From: Ulva prolifera | Taxonomy: Eukaryota; Chlorophyta; Ulvophyceae; Ulvales; Ulvaceae | Direction of reading: 5' to 3' | DNA length: 64,000 bases | Assembly: GCA_023078555.1 (NCBI GenBank) | Contig: CM041198.1 | Coordinates: 9,347,836 to 9,411,835 of the forward strand | Shown here: positions 46,334 to 58,201 of the stretch, piece after piece | How the letters are laid out: the number at the start of each line of letters is the position of its first letter | Numbering within the stretch: position 1 is the first letter of the stretch | The notes under the pieces: generated by a model | The model's database searches: none | The model's input: the letters and a program-made list of their open reading frames with translations, nothing else | What the model was told of the DNA's origin: nothing | Made by a program: the position numbers and the translations under genes

Positions 46334-46550
46334 CCCGCAGAAACAAGAATGGGGAAAGGGAAAGGTTCTATTAGCCACTGGATAGCAAAATACTTTTGGG
46401 GGTTCGGTAGCTTGGCAGGTATTAGTTTCGTTATTCAAATAGCTACAGGTATTAGCCAGGAATTTACTAATATTGAGTCAGCGTCAATAGAATCATTGCC
46501 ATTTATAAACCGCCATATTCCTGAGGGTGCGTTTCTGCTATATAGCTAGG
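46334..46550 (+). other. Mitochondrial DNA mosaic insert (NUMT)
   Basis: AT-richer than its surroundings. The plus frame reads PAETRMGKGKGSISHWIAK, the conserved MGKGKG..HW segment of ribosomal protein L16 as encoded in mitochondria. It runs without a break into YFWGFGSLAGISFVIQIATG, the N-terminal cytochrome b motif (WxFGSLxGIxxxIQIxTG). A third piece (ESLPFINRHIPEGAFLLYS) is not placed but has similar composition. rpl16 and cob fragments fused end to end indicate joined mitochondrial fragments inserted together. Confidence 0.8.
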
Positions 46551-46799
46551 GTACTGCTAAGAGGAGAAAGAAGTCTGAGCATGTCATCTCACACGTGATG
46601 ACGGTGGCAGTTTTCTGTACACACTATTTTCTGTCCACACATGGCATGACGTTCAGGTTGTTGGCCGCTACGATGATGACCATGCATGTAACTGTGTCAT
46701 GCATGACAAGCTCAAGACGAAGACGCGTAATATGACAGCCTGTAGCCACCGTTGCATAATCAGCTGTCGAGCGTTCTCATGTTCTGCACTGTTAGGGCT

Positions 46800-49070
46800 T
46801 ACACGGCACTTAGGCTAAAGACTATATAAGGCTTGGACTGCCCTTTGTCCTTTGCCACTTTCAGTGTAAAGAGTATACAAGTGTTGTGCTTAATCCCGGG
46901 AGCGTTGTTACTGTTTGTCACTTTTGCTGTATCGTGTGCCACGAACTAATCCCGTCCTCACACATGGTATCGATGACTTAAATCCGGGGGAGCTGTCTGT
47001 ACAGTGCCAGTCATGCTGCGCGATGTACTATATGTGCCTGATGCATCGCTTAATGTCCTGAGCGTTATGACACTTCGGGCCTATGGCTGTTGTGTGCGTT
47101 TTGGTGAACCTGGGCCTTTGCGCGACTATGTTCGCTGGCCTAAGTCGTCCAAACGTGGTTATGTTCACCAACGTGTTGAATATGTCAACACACTGCCATA
47201 TATCACGGTTGCCGCAGCCGGTGCTGTGGTCAACAATTCTGTTTCAATGCCTGTGCATTCTTTCCTGGATTTTCATATTCAGAAAGGGCATGTTGGCGTG
47301 GAAAAGATGCGTGAGTGGTATCGCTTGGGCTGTGTTCCAAAAGCAGCGCTGGTAGATGCGGAATCCCATATCTGCCCTTCCTGCACCAGCGCTAATGCGC
47401 GAAAACAGAGCTATCCTACTGTTCCTGTCGATCATAGAGCAAGGTTTCCGAATCATGTTTTTCATGCGGACCTGTTGCACTTGACGACGCTAGACCAAGC
47501 TGGAAACTTGTACGTTCTGGCCATTTTAGATGACCGGACACGATATGCATTCGTCCATTTGTTGCAGCGAAAAGATCAAGCTCTTGCTTGTCTTCGTCGC
47601 ACGTTGATGCGCGCGAATGTCGTGCACAACAGGCCTGTAGTCTGGTTGCGCACAGACCTTGGTGGTGAGTTCGGTGGTGCAGCTCGCGCTCAGCTTGAGG
47701 CTGATGTCGGCGTAGCTGGCCAACGAGTTCCTGCTGGGTGTCATCAGTCGAATGGCATGGTTGAGCGTTTTAACGAAACCATCATGATTCGTGTGCGCGC
47801 TATGATGCACGCTGCCAAAATTCCCATCCAGTGGTGGGGCGAAGTGATGTTATATGCTGTGCATATATACAATCTTACTCCGCACAAATATTTGATGGAC
47901 AATCCTTTGGAGGAATGCACAGTGCCTCATTTGGCGTACATGCAAGACAGCGTCGAGCGGTTGCGCTCGCTGGTCGATGCACTGGTTCCCTGTGGAACAC
48001 ACTGTGTTGTTGTTAAAACAAAGGACCACTTGAAAAAAGTGGAGGACAGGGGTATTCCTGCGATGATACTTGGTGCTTGTGACACCAGTATGCAGTATCG
48101 GGTGCTCGTTGTTGGTGCTGATGGCAAAGCCCGTGTGCAAGTGCACCGGCATGTCATCATCCAGCCTGCTGCTATGCGAGCTGCGTTGCAGCAAGACGCA
48201 CTGCCTCGTGTAGGGGTGTATGAGTCTTTGACTGGCACACATGAGCGTGTGTTTGGTTCTGATGTTCAATGCATGGATGCTGTGCATGTCACATGCACTG
48301 CTCCTCTGCCTCTTGTCGCGCCGGTCCCTTCAACCCCATATGGGGGGGAGGATGTGATCTGGTCTGCGCATTATGGGCTTGAATCTGCTTCTGATGCAGG
48401 TGCTCGTACAATGACAAACGCGAGTGCAAATGGGCCCTCCCGCACTCCGCCCAAGGCTCGTAACTCGGCCGTGGTGGAGGCGGCAGCCGCAGTTATCGTT
48501 ACCGGTGCTGTGAGGGCTGCAGCAGCCTCCAGTCCTGCTAAGACTGTCAGGCCTGCTGCACAAGCTGACGTGAGGCCTACTGGTTCTCATTCAAACATGT
48601 CGGCTGGCGCTGGGCCTTCCTGCCCTTCTCCAAAACGCCGGATGGTCACTTGGAGTGACGATTGGAGTGTCTGCAAACGTCAGCCTCCAGCAACTCGTGC
48701 TGCTCAGGTCGCTGACGAGGATGACAATACTGAGTCTGAGGATACAAACGATCTGAATGAAGCTCTGGGCAGGACAGACTCTGTTGATTCAGACGATCTG
48801 TTACATGTTCCCCCACCTGCAGAGGTGCACTCACCTGCTGCTGTGGCTGCTCCTGCAGCTGTTGAGGCACCTCCAGCTGCTGCTGAACAGGTTGCTCCAG
48901 CTGAGGATGCAGACGAGCTACCAGAGGCTGTTCCTCACTTCGCAGCTCCCGAGTGGGACATGGGTCAATACCCATACAACATCAAGATAGATCCTGACGA
49001 GGAAGCTAAAGCTTTCGAGGATTTTCTGGCAAATGACCTGGACTTCACGGACGTCCTCACACACAGGTAG
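46800..49070 (+). mobile_element. Ty1/Copia LTR-retrotransposon fossil, partial
   Basis: Fossil element. The left part has a TATA-like CTATATAAGG near 46822 and a tRNA-iMet-type primer-binding site, TGGTATCGATGA, at 46965, so a 5' LTR probably ends at about 46964. One long open frame (47004-49070) holds the gag-pre-integrase zinc-finger region (HxxxGH..CPSC) and the integrase core (FHADLLHL.., DDRTRYAFVHLL, NGMVERFNETI), followed by a Pro/Ala-rich linker. Reverse transcriptase, RNase H and a 3' LTR are not seen, so the element is broken by a large 3' loss. The frame that remains is open and looks young. Confidence 0.9.
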
Positions 49071-49716
49071 CGAACGGCTGTGAGGTGGGTGTATGTGTGG
49101 TACTGCAGCAGCATTACACAAGTGTGGCGGTGTGTACAGAAGCTATCTCGAGAGACTCAGCTACGTAATATACGCTGTGTTAGGGTAGATCGACGCGCTC
49201 ACTGTGCCGCAACTCGGAGCTCGCGGAGTGTGAGGAAGTGTGAGCCCGAACACATGGTTGCACGCTGTTGTGCGCAACTGCGCGTGCCTCCGAACGTGTC
49301 TGCGTCACAGTGGGAATGCATCTTGCTATCCAGCGCCGACAATGGCAGCATTGACGGCTCGATCATACACATGATCCAAGAAGAAGGTGAACGCAGAAGT
49401 ATGCTGATTGGCTGCTACCCACATTTAATACCACATATGCACGTTGCGGCAATTGCTAGCTATACACGCGTGTTGAAGCGTGCGATCTGCAAGTCGACAT
49501 CCAGCCTAGGGGCACCGCCGTGATCAAAGGACTAATCTGAAGGTGAACAATCCTGATGGCGATTATGCTCAGATGGGCTTGGGTGGCTGCATGCTTGATG
49601 TACCCGCCGCGGCCGGCGCTGGCTGCTCCGGATCTGGCTGCCAGGTCCTTGTTGCAGGTGAGACGTCGACAGACCGCCTGCACCTCCTGCGCGTCTTGCT
49701 TTGTGGAGCTGTTATT

Positions 49717-49766
49717 CAGCGTGGTCTGTATACGTATCTCGCGAGATACGTATACAGACCACGCTG
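49717..49766. repeat. Perfect 50-bp palindrome, no spacer
   Basis: 25-base arm starting CAGCGTGGTCTGTATACGTA and its exact reverse complement; would form a complete cruciform. Confidence 0.95.
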
Positions 49767-50062
49767 CTCGAGATCTCGGGCATGCGCAGTTTGATCGACA
49801 CTTGTCGGTGTTGTACATGGCGCGCATGCGCACGGGCGCGACGACGTCCTGCCCTCGTAACCTCATCCCAAACAGCACGCTGTCGATTCTGAAGAGATCA
49901 GTTCGCTATTTGCGTTTGTATCTGTGTACTCTTCCGTATTCACATATCAGACAGCATGCTTGTGGAGGGACACCGGTGCAGGCCGCTGCACAGCGACCAC
50001 ATTTATAAAAAATTTAACTACAGCAGACTGTATCTGGCGAAGACATTATATGTGCTTGTGAT

Positions 50063-50138
50063 GTGTGTATGTTGATGTTGATTCGGATGAGAATCGGTTT
50101 CAGTGTTTGTTTTCTCCCGTTCACTCTTTTGTAATACC
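50063..50138 (+). mobile_element. Retroposon R3, 5'-truncated copy (76 bp)
   Basis: Shared 3' end TTTTCTCCCGTTCACTCTTT-TGTAA. Flanked by the 12-bp target duplication TGTGCTTGTGAT at 50051-50062 and 50139-50150. Confidence 0.85.
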
Positions 50139-50529
50139 TGTGCTTGTGATAGTTTCGCATGATACTCGACACGTGTGGCATAGCCCGACGAATTAGCTGT
50201 CGCAGTATTCCATAACGCGCAGGTCAAAGTGGACGTCGCACCTTCCCCACAGGATGCGGGCACGGTAGCCCTGAGCAGGCATGAATGCAGTAGCTGTTTC
50301 GCGAAAAGCCTCTCAGCAGCCAGATCTGCATTTCAGCGCCGATCTTGGAGGGCCAGCTCATCGGTGCCAATCGGTATCAATTTGATCGTTCATTTGCAAG
50401 CAGCTCAAAGGCCAGACCTCTAGCTCTCGGGCCATATCAGAACATAGGGTCGTTCAAAACTGTTTGAAGTTATCTCGGGTCATGGCCGGTATGAGGTTAT
50501 CTCTAGGAGATAGTTTATCAACCCTCATC

Positions 50530-52408
50530 AGGGGGGTCTGCACTCAGGCCATGCACACGTCCACCGGGAACGCGAGCCACTCAGACATCGCCCAGGGCCC
50601 TGGGCGGTATCTATAGACTCACAATACCATACTGAATGCACACAGGCGGGCCCTGGGCGAAACGTAGACAGGTGCCCAGGGAAAGGCCTGTTTTCGCCCC
50701 AAATGCTGATTTCGCCCATGGACGCGGATTTGGCGCCTAGCGCACGCTCAGTGAGCACAGTGAGTTGAGAACACCCCAAAAACACTATGATATGTCTCAT
50801 GGATGTTCAATGACCTATCAACCGGTTTCGTGCGGGTATGTCCGACGTGTCTGTGATGCAGTCATGGAGAGCGGACACCACGCCGGCCTAGACCGGCTTA
50901 GCCACCACAGACTCAGCGATTGAGTGAAGTTACGTGACTGGCATTGCTGTTGGTCTCTGCCGGAATTCGCGTGCAGTTTCTGCACCTCGCGAGTTTGCAA
51001 AGACGCAAAACAGCTGTGTCAGCAAAGACGCAACATAGCATTCCAATCGACCACAGCATAGACGTACTCATACCAAAAATCACCAGCCCCAGATGACTCA
51101 GGATCTCTAATATCGGTGGGGAAGGCAGCATTGTTCTTCCGTCACAGTGATTGAAAGGTCGCTGCCGTACACCGGCTCATCAAAGCCACGGCAAGAATGA
51201 TCCCTGCGCGATCTACAAATTACAGTCATAATTTTCACCTGTTTATATCAGTTCCATCTTCGTTTTGGAGGGCACGGAGGCGCTGCGAATCTGGCTGTGA
51301 CGGTCGCGACAGCATGTTCATTCACACAAATATATTCAGCACTACGCAATAACTTATCGCTATTCAACCAGCACCGCTCCACGTGAGTGACTCGTGATCA
51401 ATCAAGATGTCATCAGTGGGCGTAATGTGGCAGGTCACAGATGCAAGCACAAAAGAGGCTGTGTGTAAGGCATTCCTGCTTTCTTACACCTCTGATGCAG
51501 TTCAGAATCCCATGACGGTGATGCAGAGCGCATGCTGAGTTCTTCTCGCGTAAGTGTTCTTCTGCATTCTTTTTCACAGCTGTATACAGTCAATTGCATC
51601 GGTTGTCTGCCTCTTGCAAAATGCTACAATGCAATCAGCATATAACCTGACTGGCATCCTTCAGATGTGACATCGCTTGCAATACAATGTAGATGCAACT
51701 ACATGATACTGTCATTATGATAAACATGCCAGACGTACCAACCAGACCAGCTGCATCCAGGTGGGGTCAATACAATGACCTTCATCATGTGGACAGCCGC
51801 TTGATTAGCCTCGATCACAGCTGTCGGTATCGTTGTAGGTATCCCGACTGTACCATAATTTAAGCATGCACGCCTATTGAAGCCTGTTGTTTATACTCAT
51901 GCCATGTATTGGACACGCCAGAACGAAATGGGGTCAGAGCCGCTGAAGCAATCAGCCGCAGAGCGACCAAACGACCCATCCCCAAGAGTGAACAACATGT
52001 ATTGATTCGTCATAGCGCTCCAATCGCGCAGAGCACCTGCCTACATGTGACAGTACATGACCCCACAAGTCACAACGGCTAGGACGCCTTCCACAGTAAT
52101 CGATAACATCAAGGATAACGTCCCACTAATGCTTATATAAACATGATAAGGGTGTCATAGGCTCACTGGGCGTGCTCTGGGCACGCGCTGGGCGCTGCTG
52201 GCGCTCCCTGGGCGAAATGGGTCATTCTGCCCAAGCATGCATACGCTTTGCGAAGAAAAGGCTGCTTTCGCCCAGCGACGTGAGACGACCGCCTGTGTGC
52301 ATTCACTATGTTATTGTGAGTCCATAGACATCACCCAGGGCCCTGGGTGATGTCTGAGTGGCTCGCGTTCCCGGTGGACGTGTGCATGTCCCGAGTGCAT
52401 ACCCCCCT
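50530..52408 (+). mobile_element. Long-TIR DNA transposon (1879 bp), copy 2
   Basis: Same family and orientation as 43963-45857. Starts AGGGGGGTCTGCACTCAGGC; its right end is the inverted counterpart. Flanking 8-mers CCCTCATC (50522-50529) and CCCTCACC (52409-52416) match at seven of eight bases, an aged target duplication. No coding capacity seen. Confidence 0.9.
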
Positions 52409-52416
52409 CCCTCACC

Positions 52417-52824
52417 ATGGTCGTTGCTTGGTTGGCTCAGCCATGGCCCTGGGGTACCGGTGGGCCAGGACACTCTGGTGGAATACTTGCCACACAGGTC
52501 TTGCTCTCTGGGCGCTTTGGTAGAGACACGCTGCTCGCAATAGTACAGGCTCCTGAGAATGATCTGCCGCGGCTGAGCTAGGGGTTTCAGCGTGCCACCG
52601 TTGACACTCGCAGCTCCGTACAGATCGTCTAAGCTCATGAGATTTGCAGCTCCGCATGTACAGCAGTCCTCGAGGATCCTACCCAATTGATCACAGTCCG
52701 ACCACCAATGCATGCATGCAACCTTACCCACGAATACATCATTGAAGCAGTCAAACCTCGCAACACCTGGCATGTATGCCGTGACCACAATCGAACACTG
52801 TCCACGACACACTGTCCACGACAC
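52417..52824 (-). CDS. Unidentified Cys-containing ORF ending at the transposon
   Basis: The minus-strand frame reads GVARFDCFNDVFVGKVACMH, CDQLGRILEDCCTCGAANLM, SLDDLYGAASVNGGTLKPLA, RQIILRSLYYCEQRVSTKAP. Composition is coding-like but no family is recognised. The transposon copy 2 inserted within the last codons: without it a TGA would follow a few bases beyond the target site. Could be an exon or a remnant. Confidence 0.4.
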
Positions 52825-53102
52825 CGCGAGGATCCTGGGCCGCTCTTGTCTTACACTCCAGATCCGCCCTTGCCTTCAAGTCAAGAGGGATCCGCCCTAG
52901 CATAACAGCTTCTGGAGGCCCAGTGGCCATGGGTGGAGTATAAGGGCGCGGTAAGGGCGGGGCCCCTACAGACGTCACGAGTACATTCTCAGGCCTCACA
53001 ATAATACTTCCGGTAGCGCACATCTTACGCCTCTAGCAGTGCGAGTTGAACAGATTGGCCAGACCAACAATAAGGCAGTCAAAGCAGGTTGTGTCGCTGC
53101 AG

Positions 53103-56100
53103 GCGGACTCTGATAGCTGTGGTGCCCTGGGAGGCCCTTGCTGCTCAGGAGACGACAACTACCAGCTATGCCCAGCTGGATACAACGAGTCCGATGCAAA
53201 GACGCTCCGCTGTGACGGGGAGGCAGTCACAGGCACCTGTGAGAAGTGTGGCGGTGCCAACGAGCCTTGCTGCCAGTACCGGGCATCATCAGATCCCAGC
53301 TGCGATACTGGCAACGCATGTTCCGCAGGCACATGCAAGGCCTGCGGCGCAGATGGCCTCATTTGCTGCTCAGGAGACGACAACTACCAGCTATGCCCAG
53401 CTGGATACAACGAGTCCGATGCAAAGAAGCTCCGCTGCGACGGGGAGGCAGTCACAGGCACCTGTGAGAAGTGTGGCGGTGCCAACGAGCCTTGCTGCCA
53501 GTACCGGCCATCGTCGGACCTCACCTGTGAGGATGCCGACCAGACGCTCACCTGTAGCGGCGACACGCCAGCCAACAGCAGCTGCGTGAAGTGTGGCCAG
53601 GCAGGAGAGGCCTGCTGCAGGGCGTACTCGACAGCGCCTCCGGAGTGCGGCGAAGGATTCAACTGTGAAGAGGGCGTCGGCCTCGGGCAGTGTGAGGCGT
53701 GCGGGGACGTAGGCCAGGCCTGCTGTGAGCCAGCTTCCTCCTGCGCCACAGGAGGCATCTGCTCCGGGGGCACGTGCGCACAGTGCGGGGGGCTCGGGCA
53801 GCCGTGCTGCCCCAGTGACAGTGACTCGGTGAGGATCCTGTGCGGCCACGCAGGTGTGCCACTCCAACACAGCCTGATGATATCAGTCCTGCCACGCAGC
53901 GGCATTTGGGGATGCATATGCTGCCGTAGACCTGTGACTGCCACGGGTGTTGGGTATGCCCCCGTGCAGCACACGGGCCGCCCATATCGTCAAGCTTCCT
54001 TCCCACTGAATTAATTTGATATATTAATTTAATTCGAACACAAGACTCACGTCGCATTTCAGCTGCAAATTTCAGCTGACCGCCACGTGCGTCGTCCGCT
54101 CGTCTTCGTTGACGTAGTCTGTGAAGGTATAGTCAAGAGGCCCAAGCAAATGAGCATGGGCCGGGCCACGGGCCATGTGCGTCCCGCAGGAGGTATTGCT
54201 CGGGTCTACTGGTAGCACCATGCTGCTGGTGTTCCGTCACAATCAGCACTGCGCTGCATGGTGACGTAAGGTTGCAGGCGTGTGCATGCATGAACTTGTA
54301 AACATGTTTACAAGTTCGCGACAGCGGCGCGGAGTGCAGCCAGCGACTTCCCGGTGTGCGTGCACGCTGCCCTCACTCCTCGCTCACGTGTGTATGTCCT
54401 GCAGTGTCTAGTTACAAGTCGCTGGTTAATCAAGAGTGGCGCTCACTGCGGGCGCATGCATGCAGGAAATGCGATGTGTCTGGAGGGGGTGTGCACGGCG
54501 TGCGGCCGCCCCGGGGAGCCATGCTGCACTGGAGACGACCAGCGCCTGATCACAGGCTCAACAACCAAGGCCGAAGATTTTGTGTGCTGGTCTGGCGCCA
54601 CCTGCCCTGACTCGGTGTGGTTCCTCATCTGTGTCGCTGAAGAGCACGCCTGAAACTAGTGCCTGTCAGTGTGTCCCGATTCCAGCTGCAGAGGAAGTGT
54701 GGATGCTGCTGTGCATGCGGCTGCAGGCGCAGCCCCAGGACGCACGAAGGTCAAAGGCAACTATGCGATTTGCACGGTCTGCGTTACATGTACACCCACG
54801 ATCTCCGTTTCAGGAGGTTGTGGGTTTGATTCTGCGAGCCAGTGCGCTTTGGGGATTCGAAACGGCCGTGCGTGACCACCTCGCTTAGCACAGGAGAAGG
54901 CCCTGTGACTTACGTACGGTCGTCTCAGGGGGGTTTCCAGGTGGTTTACCCCTTTGGCATATGTGGTTCCGTTAATTCGGAGTTGTCAAAGTCCAATAGG
55001 ATACGGCTCAGTAAATTCAGATGTACTTTACTTTACATGTGATTATGGACATTTCGGTGTCCAAGCGTTGGCTTTTCTGCTTTGCTTTTGTAGCCTCTTC
55101 AAACCTGCGCTGCAGTGGTGATCATATATTCTTCACCGCAGGGAACTCTGCGGTTCATATAAACGGCAGCACATACTCTGGCAACGCACGTACGCCAATG
55201 GCAAGGAGCATTATTGGAGTCTTGTGGCGCAGTTGGTGCGGTAATGGTGTCCTAGCCTGCTTCTGTGACAGCTCTCCTGGTCCTGAGCGACCCGCACAGT
55301 GCCGAACTGCAGCGCGCTGAAGCTCGCCTGGTGTGTGCAGCGCTTGTGCCCAGCAGACCCCGTGCCTGCGGCCTCGGAGGCAGAGAAGCAGCTGTGCGTG
55401 GCCAAATACGCGGAACTGGAACTCGGCTTCGAGGAGGACTTCTTCTCAGCGTGTGTTGGTGCTGCGGCCAACACGGAGTGCACAGAGACAGTGCTGAGCA
55501 ATCCCGCAGGCAGCCAGATCGTTCCGGACTGGTGCATCAACTATTCCAGCAACCGCACTGTGCCGACCTTTGACTGCCCCGCCGCAGCGGCCACGGCGCC
55601 AAAGTACGTGTACTGCTCTGAGTCCAGCCGGACTACAGAATGCGGAAACACCTTGTGCGTGGGTGGAGACATGGTGCGCTTCTGCTTGAAGCTTCTGGGT
55701 GCTGCATAGCGAATGCCAGTTCTTGTGAGCATGCATGCCTTGCAGTCGCTTGTCAATATGGTACTGAATGCTGCTGCGCGGGTGCACCGCTCGCTACCCA
55801 TGCATGCTCTCCTGCAACTGGTCCTATGGGGCATGTCCATCTCAACGCACAGGCCGTGCTTTGCGCATACCAAGCTCTGTGGACACCAACGTTCCATGAG
55901 AGCGAATGGAGGAGGGGGCTGTGGACACTGTCTTGGGTTGCGGCCGGACACATCAAACATGCTGATGCGGACCCCCTCATTCGCAGCTTCTGTCGTGACC
56001 TTGAACTTGTCTGTTTATGGCTTGGTGCAAGCCGACAGAACATTGGGACCGCAGTGAGCACTGGCATATCGTCTACCTGCCGGCCGGAGCATGGCGGCAG

Positions 56101-57457
56101 CAGTTCAGCGCCAACGTATCATGCTGTAGGCTTTCATCTGTGGCATGCATGGTATGCTGAGTGTACTTTGAGCTGGCCTCCGGTGCAGGAATGTGAGCCT
56201 TGGTCTCCACGGGACGAGGGTTACACACATACCTACACAATCCGCCCAGGCTCAGCCGCCAGGCCCTCCGCGAACGCACTCTACATGCCCGCCGTCGCAT
56301 GTGACGGATCTCTGCACATCTTGTCCAGGTGCGGATCGTCTCCAACACAGGGATTGATCAATCCCTGTGTGGTCACATCAAGACTCATGAGTCTTGATGT
56401 GACAAGAGGCCGCCTACAGCTGAAGCCTGCCGTTTTGGTTTCCTCAGCCATGTGGCTGCCGTGGTGGGAAGCATGAATGTCTGTCTGCAAGCATCCATAG
56501 GTGAGTGCATCACATGCATGTATGCATGATTGACGGCTGCGCCTGGACGTGCAGTGACCACATCTCGAGGTGTCTCGCGGCAATGCTGCCGTTGGCCTGC
56601 TAGCGCCAGTCCGCAATTATGCATACATACGTTGTTTGGAACACATGTGCGAGTGTAATTTCACTGCGGCCTGCGCACCTTCTGGGGCGGGCGACAGCTC
56701 CCTCACATCCGCCTCATACTTCCCGGATAGATCGCGCCATGTTTGGACAAGATCCGCAGGAAGGCTCGATTGACGCCTGAGCTCGCGTTGTACCTCTGCT
56801 GACCTGGCAACATGACATGGCCTCTGATCATGCAGGCCAGGCTTCAACACTGGCCTCTATGCCGTCGTCAAAGACAGCGAACTGCAGACCGTCCTTAATT
56901 GTGCGTTTGGGTGCGTGAATGTGCCACTCGAGCTCTCAACTCCTGGCGGCACGACCATCGCGTGGGCAGCCAGTGCGGGTGTGCCCACAGACAGGCCTGG
57001 CGCCACCTCTGAGGCATCGGCAACCTTCTGGGTGAAGAATTATGGAGGCTTTGTCTGTGTATCCCCCAGTCGGAGCCACACCACAGACCGGCAGCAGCAC
57101 GAGGTGACGTGCTTGCTACTGGACTCGCCAGATGATGTGCCCACCAGCCCTGTCTTTCCCAACGCCACCACAGTTCTACCGCCTGATGCTCCCCCGCCTG
57201 AGGCCTCAACCGCTGAGGCCACACCGCCGGACACGCCACTTTCGCGAGCCCCTGCGGACCCCCAACAACCTAGCGCCGCGTCGCCAGATGCCCCAACATC
57301 TGCTGCGCAATCAGACGGCAATGACACAGTAGTGGCGCAACCAGATGAGGTCGACACGGCAGCGGCGGGAGGTCCAGGGCCAGGGAGGCGCGATGCGGTG
57401 GCGCTGGCGGCCGGGGCTGCTGTGCTCATGCTGCTTGCTGGCACTGGGGGGGCATGA
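53103..57457 (+). CDS. Cys-rich modular membrane-anchored surface protein
   Basis: Not a named family. Exon 53103-53828 (242 codons) carries repeated CGxxGxPCC modules (CGGANEPCC, CGQAGEACC, CGDVGQACC, CGGLGQPCC) and an almost identical internal duplication of 75 codons. Further exons: about 54466-54614 (CTACGRPGEPCC), about 55330-55670 (EKQLCVAKYAELELGFEEDF, WCINYSSNRTVPTFDCPAAA), about 55740-55870 (ACQYGTECCCAGAPLATHAC), 56189-56328 (WSPRDEGYTHTYTIRPGSAA) and 56836-57457; the last two join in phase. The final exon gives a folded domain (AFGCVNVPLELSTPGGTTIA..FWVKNYGGFVC), a Pro/Thr/Ala-rich stalk and a C-terminal membrane helix (AVALAAGAAVLMLLAGTGGA). This suggests an extracellular adhesive or cell-wall protein. 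The signal-peptide exon and some junctions are unresolved. Confidence 0.6.
53141..53520 (+). repeat. Internal 225-bp tandem duplication in the Cys-rich exon
   Basis: CTGCTCAGGAGACGACAACT.. recurs after 225 bases (53141 and 53366) with only a few differences over about 150 bp, keeping the frame (75 codons). Confidence 0.9.
54292..54317. repeat. Perfect 26-bp palindrome
   Basis: Arm GAACTTGTAAACA followed directly by its reverse complement; in an intron of the Cys-rich gene. Confidence 0.9.
54800..55036 (+). repeat. SINE-like dispersed repeat, copy 3, with tRNA-like head
   Basis: CCGTTTCAGGAGGTTGTGGG TTTGATTC head, the shared body, and a TACTTTACTTTAC tail. Lies in an intron of the Cys-rich gene, same strand. 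Confidence 0.7.
56346..56403. repeat. Two adjacent perfect palindromes (24 and 32 bp)
   Basis: CACAGGGATTGA plus its reverse complement (56346-56369), then GTCACATCAAGACTCA plus its reverse complement (56372-56403). Two bases apart, just after the exon ending at 56328. Confidence 0.9.
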
Positions 57458-57547
57458 TCATGAGGGCCGCCTGTGTGCCTCGAGGGCGGCCAAAGGTCGC
57501 TCCACCAATGGACCCTCACGCAGTCTTTTTTTCGTGTTTGCTGCAGG

Positions 57548-57690
57548 CATCATGATGCTACTACGGACGAAACCATGAGCTCCGAAACAATTGCCGCGAA
57601 TTCGATGAGAAGAATGTAGCCAAGATGGGGGCCAACGCGCAGCGGCTTTACAGTGTGGGATGGATGGGCCTTGCTGCCAGCCAGCTGGTA
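57548..57690 (+). other. Conserved tail segment downstream of the Cys-rich gene
   Basis: Preceded by a tttgctgcag acceptor. A frame reads DATTDETMSSETIAANSMRR-M and stops at TAG; the inverted copy at 59050-58908 keeps the corresponding frame (DATADEIMSAETIDADLMRR-M). May be an alternative last exon (cytosolic tail) or 3' UTR of the family. Confidence 0.45.
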
Positions 57691-58201
57691 GGAGTGGCTG
57701 CACTTCATGTTGATCTCAATTTCCTAGAGATCTGAAGATCGTGACCAAGGGGAAGTCATGGTGAGGGCAGGGGGGCTGTAGCCCGTGGTGTCGGAGTGTG
57801 TAAGCGTTTTCTTTAACCAAACGCCTTGTTACAGCCTGAGGAGGCCGGTAGGGGGGTCCACAACACAGCAATGGCCCTGCTCGATCACTCATTGTAGATT
57901 GCGGACCGGGCTTCAGATTTCAGGTGCAATCGTACTGCGGCGAGAACTATGGCCTGGCGCTGGCCATACCTGCACCAACACGTTTAGATCATATGAATCC
58001 AAACACGTAGCACGAAATGGGGCAGCCCCTCAGAGCGCCGCCGCATCTCCCATAGATCGCAGATGGCACGTGTTGCAGGTTATATGACATTTGGGATCCT
58101 TGCGTGGGCACAGGGCGTCAGAACGCGGCGCCCTGTTGCACATGCAGCCCGAGTGCCCTTTGGTCACTTCTTACACGCGAGGGTGCACCCTGACACGCCT
58201 C

